Made by a program: the position numbers and the translations under genes. A stretch of DNA of 13,941 bases from an uncultured Leucothrix sp. Its GTDB lineage: Bacteria; Pseudomonadota; Gammaproteobacteria; Thiotrichales; Thiotrichaceae. A model generated the notes under the pieces. It ran no database searches. It saw only the letters and a program-made list of their open reading frames with translations, and was not told the origin of the DNA. The stretch lies in NCBI GenBank assembly GCA_937923375.1, contig CALAJG010000098.1:1-13941 (forward strand), in the 5' to 3' direction. Shown here one piece after another: positions 6,784 to 13,941 of this stretch (position 1 is its first letter; the number at the start of each line of letters is the position of its first letter).

Positions 6784-7881
6784 TTAACTCTCTTGCACTA
6801 ACTCAGCCGTTGCTTTTTGTGAATGCTCGTCGCCCAAGGCCAACCACTCCTCAACCACTTTATCAGCAGCCAGATGTTGAACCGAGTTTAAGGCATTTTC
6901 CCGGCAATGAGCTAACAACTGCTTGTCGCTATAGAGCTTATCCATAGCCGCCGACAATGCATCAACATTCTCATTTTCGACAAGCAAACCGTTCTCATTC
7001 TGGATAACAATTTCACGTGGACCTGTTGGACAGTCAGTTGCCACAACCGGGCAAGAAAGAACCAGCGCTTCGATTAACACCATGGGAAATGCTTCAGTCC
7101 GACTAGACAACATCAAAAACTCAGCCCCCTTTAAGTAGGTAAAGGGGTTAGACTGAGAGCCGGTTAAGATAACCTTCTCTTCCAAACCAAGCGTATCAAT
7201 TTGTTTTTCTAGTGAGTTTCGTTCGCTGCCCTCCCCCACAATCAACAAATCAACCTCCTGCTTAAGCGCTGACTTTGAATAAGCTTCAACAAGAATGTCT
7301 AAACGCTTTACCTCAGACAAACGACCTAGTGCAACCAAATACGGTTTGTCATGCTGATAAGCATTAGCGCCCTCTCGCTGAACATCCTCAAAAGGTACCA
7401 GATTATATATTCTGGACACTTTCTTTAGCTTGTAATCTTCACGTAGAATCGTCGCAACGTCTTCTGAGACTGCTACAACATGCTGTGCACGTGGGTACAA
7501 AGCGCGAGCCAGTATTGACTCATAGCTATTCAACTCATGCGGGTTGCAGTGCACCGATAGGATAGACTTTGATGAGGCGATCACTGTCGGAAAATTGGCT
7601 GTTTCCATAAAGCCGAAGATGTAATCATATTTTTCGGCCTTAAAATGACGTCTTAGTTTGAAAGCTCGTTTCAGAACATTGTAAGCCTTCCCCACAACAT
7701 TAAACTTATCAGGACACTTAATATTGACCAAGCGATAAGGTACTTCATACTGCTGCTCCACGGTGTGAAACACTATTAAGGTTACTTCGTGATCTTTAGA
7801 CAAGGCGCTGGCGAAATTAAGCGCGGAACGTTGTCCCCCACCTAGCTGGATGTCAGCAATAACAATGGCTGCTTTTTTCAT
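6784..7881 (-). CDS. GT4-family glycosyltransferase
   Basis: This 365-aa protein transfers a sugar from a nucleotide-activated donor to a glycan or lipid acceptor on the cytoplasmic face of the membrane. It shows the GT-B fold of family GT4: an N-terminal acceptor domain beginning MKKAAIVIADIQLGGGQRSALNFA, with the glycine loop at residues 14-16; a linker near residue 160 (IYNLVPFE); and a C-terminal donor domain with ALGRLSEVKRLDILVEAY (Lys192), LLIVGEGSER and TEAFPMVLIEAL. The last carries the E-x7-E pair Glu263 and Glu271, consistent with a retaining enzyme. CPTGPREIV follows. It has no membrane segment. A GAGAG lies upstream of the ATG at 7879-7881. It stands alone, not in a polysaccharide cluster, so the glycan is unknown. 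It is divergent from the ABC operon. Confidence 0.9.
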   Translation of the reverse strand: MKKAAIVIADIQLGGGQRSALNFASALSKDHEVTLIVFHTVEQQYEVPYRLVNIKCPDKFNVVGKAYNVLKRAFKLRRHFKAEKYDYIFGFMETANFPTVIASSKSILSVHCNPHELNSYESILARALYPRAQHVVAVSEDVATILREDYKLKKVSRIYNLVPFEDVQREGANAYQHDKPYLVALGRLSEVKRLDILVEAYSKSALKQEVDLLIVGEGSERNSLEKQIDTLGLEEKVILTGSQSNPFTYLKGAEFLMLSSRTEAFPMVLIEALVLSCPVVATDCPTGPREIVIQNENGLLVENENVDALSAAMDKLYSDKQLLAHCRENALNSVQHLAADKVVEEWLALGDEHSQKATAELVQES

Positions 7882-8031
7882 AGAACTCTCGCATCGTATT
7901 ATTTTAGATTGTTGTTAGGCTTTTTGGCGAAGGCTTACTATTTTTTGCTGCACAGAAACAGCATGACTGTGACCTAATGTTAGTAGATGCACTTCAAAAC
8001 TGAAAGCGTTACCAGACAGTCGGAAATATGA

Positions 8032-8047
8032 AAATATTGTAATATTT
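8032..8047. repeat. AT-rich dyad upstream of the ABC operon promoter
   Basis: AAATATT and AATATTT form perfect 7-bp arms around GT. A further GAAATAT copy at 8023-8029 pairs with ATATTTC at 8042-8048. The cluster ends 16 nt before the -35 box of the ABC operon, a plausible activator or repressor site in this divergent region. AT-richness lowers its significance. Confidence 0.35.
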
Positions 8048-8063
8048 CTACTTTTTTGGGCTC

Positions 8064-8091
8064 TTGAAAAATAAAAAAAAATTACTAGAAT
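8064..8091 (+). promoter_or_regulatory. Sigma70 promoter of the Gld-like ABC operon
   Basis: TTGAAA (8064-8069) and TAGAAT (8086-8091) are spaced by 16 nt. The predicted start near 8098 gives a leader of about 73 nt. The spacer contains an uninterrupted run of nine A (8073-8081). Confidence 0.65.
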
Positions 8092-8170
8092 ACTCCCGTT
8101 TTCATATCAAAAAACTACTAAAAAGAACAAATATTAACCTTAATAGAAAAATCAAACATTGAGGAAAAAC

Positions 8171-9133
8171 ATGATTCACATCAATAACCTGAGTCGTCTT
8201 TATGGCGACTTCAAAGCCGTTGATACTGTCTCATTTGAGATTCAACCTGGCGAGGTGGTTGGATTGCTAGGCCATAACGGTGCTGGTAAAACAACTATTA
8301 TGAAAATGATCACAGGCTATCTTGAGCCTACCTCTGGCGATATTCGCATCGACAACCTTCAGGTTGGTAAACATACACAAGCGATTCAGAAGCGCATTGG
8401 TTACTTACCAGAAAACTGCCCCGTCTGGCCAGAAATGACCGTTATAGATTATCTGGAGTATCAAGCCAGCTTGCACGGCGTGCCGAAGGGTAAACAAAGT
8501 AAAGCGATCGCCCGTGCAATTCAACGAACCTCCCTCGCTGATAAAGCGACGGCTTCAATCCAGACACTATCGCGGGGTTTACGTCAGCGCGTTGGCGTGG
8601 CGCAGGCAATTTTGCACGAGCCGGATATCATCATCTTAGACGAGCCAACCAACGGCCTTGATCCGACCCAGATTCGACAAATGCGCGAGTTGATTCGGGA
8701 GCTTGCCCAAAGTGCCACGGTGATTATTTCAACTCATATCCTTCAGGAGGTTCAGGCCGTCTGCGAGCGTGTTTTGATCATGCGTGGCGGTGAGTTGGCA
8801 GTTGATGCAAAGCTAGACGACTTGCAGTCAGGACAGCATTTATTACTGACCCTGAATAATCAAAAAGCTGCTAACTATCTGAAGAAAATCAAGGGGGTGA
8901 AAGCAGTCAAATCAACTGAGCTGGTCAATAACAAAATGACTTATGTGCTTGAAGCCAGCGCCGACACTGCCTCAGAGGTTGCCGCTGCCGTTTTAGCCGA
9001 AGGCGACAAGCTATTCAGCTTACAGCCTGAAAAGCGCAATCTCGAAACAGTCTTTGCAGACGTCAACTCGGGTGAGTTTCAAATAAACTCAGACACACAT
9101 TCTAATAAACAACCTCAACCTGTTGCAGCATAG
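8171..9133 (+). CDS. ABC transporter ATP-binding protein, GldA-like
   Basis: This is the nucleotide-binding subunit that powers the permease encoded next to it. I chose ATG 8171 (320 aa) because GAGG at 8161-8164 sits 6 nt before it; a TTG at 8159 is the only alternative. Motifs: Walker A GHNGAGKTT (34-42); the Q-loop region GYLPEN, with Glu where many ABC proteins have Gln, as is usual in the GldA/ABC-2 group; signature LSRGLRQR (133-140); Walker B IIILDEP (153-159); D-loop NGLDP; and H-loop His189. Residues from about 220 form the extra C-terminal domain of ABC-2-type ATPases (KRNLETVFADV). The TAG stop overlaps the AGGAGG of the next gene, so the two are translated from one mRNA in close coupling. 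Confidence 0.92.
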   Translation: MIHINNLSRLYGDFKAVDTVSFEIQPGEVVGLLGHNGAGKTTIMKMITGYLEPTSGDIRIDNLQVGKHTQAIQKRIGYLPENCPVWPEMTVIDYLEYQASLHGVPKGKQSKAIARAIQRTSLADKATASIQTLSRGLRQRVGVAQAILHEPDIIILDEPTNGLDPTQIRQMRELIRELAQSATVIISTHILQEVQAVCERVLIMRGGELAVDAKLDDLQSGQHLLLTLNNQKAANYLKKIKGVKAVKSTELVNNKMTYVLEASADTASEVAAAVLAEGDKLFSLQPEKRNLETVFADVNSGEFQINSDTHSNKQPQPVAA

Positions 9134-9144
9134 GAGGGTCAGTT

Positions 9145-12057
9145 ATGTTTCAAGTGTTTCGTAAGGAATTCAACAGTTTCTTTGCTTCCCCTGCCGCGTG
9201 GTTGTTCATGGGTGCATTTTTACTGGTAAACCTATTTATTTTCTTTTGGGGAGAGGCTTTTTTTGCCCGCAATATCGCCGACCTTAAACCACTATTTCGC
9301 TGGATGCCTATCCTGCTAATCTTCTTGGTGGCTGCCTTGACCATGCGCAGCTGGTCCGAAGAAAGGCGCTCGGGAACTTTGGAAAGCCTTTTGACGAGTC
9401 CAGTCTCTCCTCTTAGACTGGTGCTAGGTAAGTTTTTTGCCAGCCTAGCCTTGGTGGCATTGGCGTTACTACTAACTGCCCCGTTACCGCTAACGGTCTC
9501 GATGATTGGGCCGTTGGATTGGGGGCCAGTACTGGGCGGCTACCTAGCCAGCCTGTTTTTGGCAGCAGCATATATCGCAATCGGTTTATACATGAGTGCG
9601 CGTACCGACAATCCGGTAGTTGCGTTGATTCTGACGGTTGCTGTGGCCGGTATTTTTTACTTACTTGGCTCGGGTGTGCTGACTAACTTATTTGGTCATA
9701 AAGTTTCAGGTTTCATGGAGCTATTAGGCACCGGCTCGCGTTTTGACTCGATTACGCGAGGCGTTCTTGATGTTCGAGACCTTTATTACTATCTATCGAT
9801 TGTAGGCATATTTTTAGCGCTTAACCTGTTCTCACTGGAACGATTCCGCTGGGCGGGCAACCCGATTCAGTCCAAACATAAGCAGTGGATGATGGTGCTG
9901 GGTCTTGCGGTGTTGAATTTCATATTAGCCAACGTATGGTTAAATCCCATCGGCTCAGCTCGCGTTGATTTGACCGAAGGTAAAATCTACTCCCTATCAG
10001 ATTCGACACGTCAATACCTGCAACAACTGCAGGAGCCATTATTAATTCGTGGCTATTTCTCATCGAAGAGTCACCCACTGCTCGAGCCGCTTACCCCGCA
10101 AATAAAAGACCTGCTAGAGGAATATCAAATAGTGGGTGGCGAGCGAGTGCGTGTTGAATTTGTTGACCCACACACCGACCAGTCTTTAGAGGAAGAAGCA
10201 GCCGAGAAATATGGCATCCGGCCGGTGCCATTTCGCATGGCCAGCCGCTATGAATCGGGTGTTGTGAACTCCTATTTTGATCTGGTTGTCGCTTATGGCG
10301 ACCAATACGAAACATTGACCTTTAACGATTTGATAGAGGTTAAAGGCGATGGCTCATCAGAGCCTGAAGTGCTATTAAAAAACCCTGAATACGCTATTAC
10401 TCGTTCGGTGAAAAAGATTGCCAATGCCTATCAAGCTGGCGGTAATATCTTCAGCAGCCTGAAAAAACCTGTAAAATTCACGGCCTATGTTTCAGCGGAG
10501 AATAAGCTGCCTCAATCGTTAGCCGAGCTGCGTAAACAATTGACTGAGACAGTCGAGACACTTAAGAAAGATTCAGCCGGCAAGTTTGAAGTTACGTTTG
10601 CTGATCCGGATGCTGATCCCGCTTTAGCCAAACAGCTTCAGAAAAACTATGGTTTCGGTCCGCAGATCGCCAATATATTTGACCCAAAGCCATTCTGGTT
10701 TTACATGCTGCTACAAGGTGAGGGTGAGTTGGTACAGGTTCCACTGCCTAATCAGTTGGATCAGTCGAGTATCAAACAGTCCATTGAAGCCGCCGTAAAA
10801 CGCATGGCACCGGGTTATCTAAAGACCATTGCCCTGGTGACACCCCCACAGCAAGCATCGGCTAATCCTTATATGCCACAACCACCCCAAGGCAAAAGCT
10901 ACAGTGGCCTGCGTCAAATGGTGGGTGAGAATGCCAGGATTATCGATACCGACTTGAAAGATGGACAGGTACCGACAGCAGCCGACATGTTGGTGCTACT
11001 GGGACCTGATAAGTTAGATGACAAGCAGCTGTTTGCAGTAGATCAATTCCTAATGCAAGGCGGCACAGTAATGCTGGCAACTTCTGCGTTTGATGTGGCC
11101 GTTACTAACAGTTTGGATGCCAAGAATCATACTTCAGGGATGGAAGACTGGTTGAAGCACCACGGCTTAACGATTGAAAACAACATGGTGCTCGATCCAC
11201 AGAACGCATCACTACCGGTGCCAGTACGGCGGAATTTAGGTGGTTTGTCGCTGAATGAAATTAAGATGATGCCCTACCCTCACTTCCCGGACTTAAGGGG
11301 TGCATCATTAAGTGCTGATAACCCAACGACCTCTGCACTTCGGCAGTTGACCTTGAACTGGGCGTCACCAATTGATGTTGATAAAGCGAAAAATAAGGAT
11401 CGCAACGTTGCAGAATTATTGAAATCTTCTAATCAAAGCTGGGTTTCTGAAGCGTTGAACATTATGCCTAATTATCGCAGCTTTCCGCAGACAGGTTTTA
11501 AACCAGCGGATGAACGCGGCAGTGAACTGTTAGCCGTTGCAGTGGATGGACGATTTGAGTCATGGTTTAAGGGTAAGGATTCGCCGCTGCTCGAAGTTAA
11601 GGATAAACCTGAGTCGCCTCAAGCCTTAGCTGATGAAATTAATAACGGCACTCCGCCAGAAGATGACGCCAATAAGGAAGAAGATAAAACAGTTGTTACT
11701 AGCGTCATCGAACGCTCATCTGACTCAGCCCGCATCATTTTATTAGCCAGTAACACCTTTGCCTCCGACCAAGTGCAAAGCTTGGCATCTCAAGGACAGG
11801 GAACCTATTACACCCGTCCGCTGGAGTTTATACAAAACGCCATTGATTGGTCTTTGGATGATCAAAGCTTGCTGAGCATAAGAGGCCGGGCACAGTTCGC
11901 CCGCACGCTTGAGCCGATGACTCAGTCCACTCGATTCTTCTGGGAATATCTCAATTATGGTTTAGCGATACTGGGGCTCCTGATGGTTTGGGGATGGCGC
12001 AAGCTGCGTCAAAAAAGTAAGCAGAAACAGTACACACGTTTATTAGCGGAGGTATAA
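9145..12057 (+). CDS. Fused ABC-2 permease / Gldg-family auxiliary protein (GldF-GldG fusion)
   Basis: One 970-aa polypeptide joins two proteins that are separate in Bacteroidetes gliding loci. Residues 1-235 are an ABC-2 permease with about six membrane segments (roughly 17-36, 52-68, 94-120, 130-150, 157-178, 212-230) and the cytoplasmic MRSWSEERRSGTLESLLTSPVS loop typical of GldF. After a basic linker (NPIQSKHKQW) comes a GldG-like part: a membrane segment at about 247-266, then ARVDLTEGKIYSLSDSTRQYLQQL, a large periplasmic region with the auxiliary ABC-transporter domain, and a last membrane helix (about 940-958, YLNYGLAILGLLMVWGW) with a basic cytoplasmic tail. AGGAGG at 9132-9137 lies 7 nt before the ATG. 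The frame is open throughout, so the fusion is real in this assembly. Substrate unknown. Confidence 0.9.
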   Translation: MFQVFRKEFNSFFASPAAWLFMGAFLLVNLFIFFWGEAFFARNIADLKPLFRWMPILLIFLVAALTMRSWSEERRSGTLESLLTSPVSPLRLVLGKFFASLALVALALLLTAPLPLTVSMIGPLDWGPVLGGYLASLFLAAAYIAIGLYMSARTDNPVVALILTVAVAGIFYLLGSGVLTNLFGHKVSGFMELLGTGSRFDSITRGVLDVRDLYYYLSIVGIFLALNLFSLERFRWAGNPIQSKHKQWMMVLGLAVLNFILANVWLNPIGSARVDLTEGKIYSLSDSTRQYLQQLQEPLLIRGYFSSKSHPLLEPLTPQIKDLLEEYQIVGGERVRVEFVDPHTDQSLEEEAAEKYGIRPVPFRMASRYESGVVNSYFDLVVAYGDQYETLTFNDLIEVKGDGSSEPEVLLKNPEYAITRSVKKIANAYQAGGNIFSSLKKPVKFTAYVSAENKLPQSLAELRKQLTETVETLKKDSAGKFEVTFADPDADPALAKQLQKNYGFGPQIANIFDPKPFWFYMLLQGEGELVQVPLPNQLDQSSIKQSIEAAVKRMAPGYLKTIALVTPPQQASANPYMPQPPQGKSYSGLRQMVGENARIIDTDLKDGQVPTAADMLVLLGPDKLDDKQLFAVDQFLMQGGTVMLATSAFDVAVTNSLDAKNHTSGMEDWLKHHGLTIENNMVLDPQNASLPVPVRRNLGGLSLNEIKMMPYPHFPDLRGASLSADNPTTSALRQLTLNWASPIDVDKAKNKDRNVAELLKSSNQSWVSEALNIMPNYRSFPQTGFKPADERGSELLAVAVDGRFESWFKGKDSPLLEVKDKPESPQALADEINNGTPPEDDANKEEDKTVVTSVIERSSDSARIILLASNTFASDQVQSLASQGQGTYYTRPLEFIQNAIDWSLDDQSLLSIRGRAQFARTLEPMTQSTRFFWEYLNYGLAILGLLMVWGWRKLRQKSKQKQYTRLLAEV

Positions 12058-12060
12058 ATT

Positions 12061-13092
12061 ATGAAAACAATAATCACAATACTGGCCGCTGTGGCCGTGA
12101 TACAAGTTGCTCTGGCAGTTTGGGCATTTTCTGGTAAAACATCGTTAAACGATCAGGCAGCTTCAAGCAGTTTACTGGCGTTTGAAAAGTCAAAGGTTGA
12201 TCGTCTGATCATTAGTGACGGTGATGAATCTGTTGAATTATCCAAGAAAGGTGGCAAATGGCTGACAGCAGGCGACTTTCCGACTGAATCAGGCAAAGTG
12301 GACTCGATGCTAACTAAGTTGGGTGAACTCAAGTTTGGGTTACCTGTTGCGACTTCAGAGAGTGCGTTGAGCCGATTCAAAGTAGCCGATAAAGATTTCG
12401 AACGTCATTTACAGATAAAAAGCTCTGACGATACCGTTGCAGAAATCTATGTGGGTAGCGGTGCTGGCGCTCGAAAAAGCCACGTACGAAATGGAGCACA
12501 GGATGCGGTTTATACCGCTGCTATTGGTAGTTACGATATCCCTGCATCGCTTGATGACTGGCAGGACAAAGGAATATTTGTACTAAATAGTGACGATGCG
12601 AAAAAGCTTGAGCTGGCTGGTATGACATTGGAGAAGAGCAAAGCCAGTGAGTCAGGCGATGATAAAACGATGGAATGGAAAGCCACTACGCTGGAGGCTG
12701 GAAAAACGCTTAATCAGCAGGCACTAAAAGATGCCGTTTCTCCTCTCGTAAACATGCGATTCAATAAAGTGCTAGGTAAAGAAAGCAAGCCTGACTATGG
12801 ACTTGAAAACGCTGAGCTAGATTTGAAACTTACCTATGATGGTGGCGAACGATCTTATCGGTTTGGCAAAATCAAAGACTCCGAAGACTATGCTTTAAAA
12901 GTGTCCGATCGACCGGAGTACTTTCAAGTCAGTAGCTTTACTGCAAAAAATATCATTGAGAAGCTGGATAAGGCGAAGTGGTTGAAGGATGTCGAGCCGG
13001 AGCCCAACGCTAAAGCTGCTGACAGTGACAGTACAAAGTCCGCTGACGACAGTATGGCCAAAGGTACAATGAGCAAAACTGAAGACCAATAA
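12061..13092 (+). CDS. DUF4340-type membrane-anchored protein
   Basis: This 343-aa protein is the third gene of the Gld-like operon. Its ATG is 3 nt after the preceding stop, and a strong GGAGG at 12048-12052 lies within the end of that gene. An N-terminal hydrophobic helix (about residues 4-23, IITILAAVAVIQVALAVWAF) acts as a signal anchor; the rest should be periplasmic. The body shows repeated beta-rich units typical of DUF4340: VDRLIISDGDESVELSKKGGKWLTAGDFP, then LQIKSSDDTVAEIYVGSGAGARKSHVRN, and a second half with YRFGKIKDSEDYALKVSDRPEYFQVSSF. About 30 C-terminal residues are a low-complexity Ser/Asp/Ala/Lys tail. This family commonly accompanies Gldg-type transporters and probably docks on the periplasmic domain of the fused protein; its biochemical role is unknown. 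Confidence 0.85.
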   Translation: MKTIITILAAVAVIQVALAVWAFSGKTSLNDQAASSSLLAFEKSKVDRLIISDGDESVELSKKGGKWLTAGDFPTESGKVDSMLTKLGELKFGLPVATSESALSRFKVADKDFERHLQIKSSDDTVAEIYVGSGAGARKSHVRNGAQDAVYTAAIGSYDIPASLDDWQDKGIFVLNSDDAKKLELAGMTLEKSKASESGDDKTMEWKATTLEAGKTLNQQALKDAVSPLVNMRFNKVLGKESKPDYGLENAELDLKLTYDGGERSYRFGKIKDSEDYALKVSDRPEYFQVSSFTAKNIIEKLDKAKWLKDVEPEPNAKAADSDSTKSADDSMAKGTMSKTEDQ

Positions 13093-13120
13093 CAACAGCT
13101 TTAACATAACCAGCAATACT

Positions 13121-13184
13121 AAAGAAGACTGCTCGGAGCAAACTTTCCTTCTAAGGAAGATTATGCCTGAGCAGCCTCTTCTTT
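13121..13184. terminator. Nested bidirectional terminator between convergent genes
   Basis: AAAGAAGA-CTGCTC (13121-13134) pairs with GAGCAG-CC-TCTTCTTT (13169-13184), 14 bp interrupted by a CC bulge. Inside it sits a second hairpin, TTCCTT-CT-AAGGAA (13145-13158). Both strands end the outer stem in a pyrimidine-rich TCTTCTTT, so it can serve the ABC operon from the left and the 13215-13709 gene from the right. Confidence 0.65.
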
Positions 13185-13214
13185 GATGGCCTAACTTGCT
13201 ATGAGCGTACTTGG

Positions 13215-13709
13215 TTATGCATCAAACAAGGTTGAGTAACTAACCGCTGCAAAAATATCAGCATCTGTGACAATGCTAAGGTCCTTCTGCAGTGTTTCTT
13301 GCAACGAACTCAAAGCGGCTTCCTCACCCAGCGCTACCGAATGGTGCTTAATCGGCACATAGATGCTCTCCCCTATTTCAATCTGACGCGGTCCATTATC
13401 TAACACTTGGGAAAAGTCAAAACTACCACGCGCAGTGTCTACCTGCGAGGGTATCAATTGAGTGATAGTCACTGGCTGATTGCTTTCGTTGGTTAGCACT
13501 ACCTCCAGATCATTGTCCTCGGTTGAAATACGTGTTGTTACTGCAATTTGAGACGGTACAGCAACCGGCGGCCATACTTGAAAGGATCTTGCTACTTTTA
13601 CCTCAGACGTTGATGCTACACTTGCCATCATAGGCAAAGTTCCTGCTATTGCAGCTCCGGTTACCGCAGCTAAACCTTTCAGCGTTTGTCTTTTGCTTTG
13701 ATCAATCAT
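13215..13709 (-). CDS. Small exported protein of unknown function with Tat-like (KR) signal
   Basis: I do not recognise a family for this 164-aa protein. The N-terminus MIDQSKRQTLKGLAAVTGAAIAG follows the Tat pattern S-R-R-x-F-L-K, with Lys for the first Arg and Thr for Phe, then a mildly hydrophobic stretch and a likely cleavage near ASVAS, about residue 33. The mature part is about 130 aa, has no cysteine, and looks beta-rich (QIAVTTRISTEDNDLEVVLTNESNQPVTITQLIP), resembling a small immunoglobulin-like or cupredoxin-like sandwich, with a KHH pair near residue 121 and a C-terminal helical segment. Its start at ATG 13707-13709 is preceded by GGTGA. It is convergent with the ABC operon and has its own promoter and palindromic operator, so it is an independent unit. 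Confidence 0.75.
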   Translation of the reverse strand: MIDQSKRQTLKGLAAVTGAAIAGTLPMMASVASTSEVKVARSFQVWPPVAVPSQIAVTTRISTEDNDLEVVLTNESNQPVTITQLIPSQVDTARGSFDFSQVLDNGPRQIEIGESIYVPIKHHSVALGEEAALSSLQETLQKDLSIVTDADIFAAVSYSTLFDA

Positions 13710-13746
13710 GGAGTTATTTCACCATATAGTGTTTATTCATAATCTA

Positions 13747-13775
13747 ACTATAGGCGCTTTTACTTGTTATAACAA
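13747..13775 (-). promoter_or_regulatory. Sigma70 promoter of the KR-signal protein gene
   Basis: Reading leftward, TTGTTA (13770-13775) and TATAGT (13747-13752) are separated by exactly 17 nt. The -10 matches five of six consensus bases and the -35 four of six. Predicted start near 13740, giving a leader of about 30 nt. Confidence 0.65.
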
Positions 13776-13778
13776 GTA
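13761..13778. promoter_or_regulatory. Perfect 18-bp palindrome overlapping the -35 box (operator)
   Basis: TACTTGTTATAACAAGTA is identical to its reverse complement and contains the -35 hexamer of the downstream leftward promoter. This position suits a homodimeric repressor. The TTGT...ACAA core resembles sites of GntR-type regulators, but that assignment is a guess. No regulator gene is in the window. Confidence 0.6.
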
Positions 13779-13783
13779 TCATG

Positions 13784-13808
13784 AAAAAGCCACCGCTTCC
13801 GGTGGCTT
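13784..13808 (-). terminator. Rho-independent terminator of the aldolase gene
   Basis: On the minus strand AAGCCACCG, a GAAG tetraloop and CGGTGGCTT form a 9-bp GC-rich stem (13787-13808) followed directly by a T-run, 29 nt after the aldolase stop. It separates that gene from the promoter of the next leftward gene. Confidence 0.9.
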
Positions 13809-13836
13809 ACATACTTAGATTCATTACCGGAAGAAA

Positions 13837-13941
13837 TTACTTATTCCGGCCAATACAATTGAGATCCGCAAACGACGTCTCCAAACGCTTTACAAAACGC
13901 TCTTCACCCGCCCGCAACACTTTACGAGGGTCGTAGTATTT
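13837..13941 (-). CDS. fba: Fructose-bisphosphate aldolase class II, C-terminal fragment
   Basis: Only the last 34 codons and the stop are inside the window; the gene continues beyond the right edge. The fragment begins KYYDPRKVLRAGEERFVKRL and ends with an LNCIG segment close to the stop. This aligns with the C-terminus of E. coli FbaA (YYDPRKWLRAG...RLEKAFQELNAI), so it is the class IIA type rather than the Calvin-cycle subtype. The enzyme interconverts fructose 1,6-bisphosphate with glyceraldehyde 3-phosphate and dihydroxyacetone phosphate in glycolysis and gluconeogenesis, using a Zn2+ ion. The metal-binding and catalytic residues lie outside the window. It is followed by a strong terminator. 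Confidence 0.85.
   Translation of the reverse strand, partial: KYYDPRKVLRAGEERFVKRLETSFADLNCIGRNK

Noticed and set aside
1..13941. CRISPR array, toxin-antitoxin, phage defence island or integrated element
   Set aside because: There are no regularly spaced direct repeats, integrase, transposase or recognisable defence genes; the Gld-like ABC operon is the only multi-gene system seen.

Overview
The window looks like a chromosomal segment of a Gram-negative, probably marine, gammaproteobacterium of moderate GC content. The evidence is the very close match of the encoded quinone oxidoreductase to E. coli YhdH/AcuI, an E. coli-like class IIA aldolase C-terminus at the right edge, exported proteins with Gram-negative signal peptides, and clear sigma70-type promoters. 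A Thiotrichales relative is possible, but the sequence alone does not prove it. I see no rRNA, tRNA, CRISPR array, insertion sequence or phage structural gene.

Layout. 1-692 (minus): 5' part of a secreted ankyrin-repeat protein running off the left edge. 693-1063: AT-rich divergent intergenic region with four inverted repeats. 1064-2926 (plus): a complete but divergent NAD+-dependent DNA ligase with a BRCT domain; a GTG start behind a good ribosome binding site is preferred over an upstream ATG. 3030-4019 (plus): AcuI/YhdH acrylyl-CoA reductase, followed by a long hairpin. 4241-5935 (plus): a cytoplasmic formylglycine-type sulfatase or phosphonate monoester hydrolase with a near-consensus promoter and a dyad over the predicted transcription start. 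It meets, with a 2-nt gap, the convergent class I glutamine amidotransferase (5938-6669, minus). Upstream of that lies a GT4 glycosyltransferase (6784-7881, minus).

8171-13092 (plus) is the most system-like unit: a tight three-gene operon with an ABC ATPase (GldA-like), a 970-residue natural fusion of an ABC-2 permease (GldF-like) with a large periplasmic auxiliary protein (GldG-like), and a membrane-anchored DUF4340-type protein. It has a recognisable promoter with an A9 tract in the spacer, and ends at a nested, two-sided hairpin that also serves as a likely terminator for the convergent gene.

13215-13709 (minus): a small exported protein of unknown function with a Tat-like (KR) signal. 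Its promoter -35 lies inside a perfect 18-bp palindrome. At the right edge is the C-terminus of a class II fructose-bisphosphate aldolase (13837-13941, minus) with a textbook terminator.

The genes left of 8171 look like separate transcription units with housekeeping or catabolic roles: acryloyl-CoA detoxification, sulfate or phosphonate ester hydrolysis, and glycan synthesis. The Gld-like operon is a self-contained envelope transport module. Nothing here forms an obvious new defence or mobile system. The best leads are the fused Gld-like transporter, the KR-signal protein under an 18-bp palindromic operator, and the divergent ligase.
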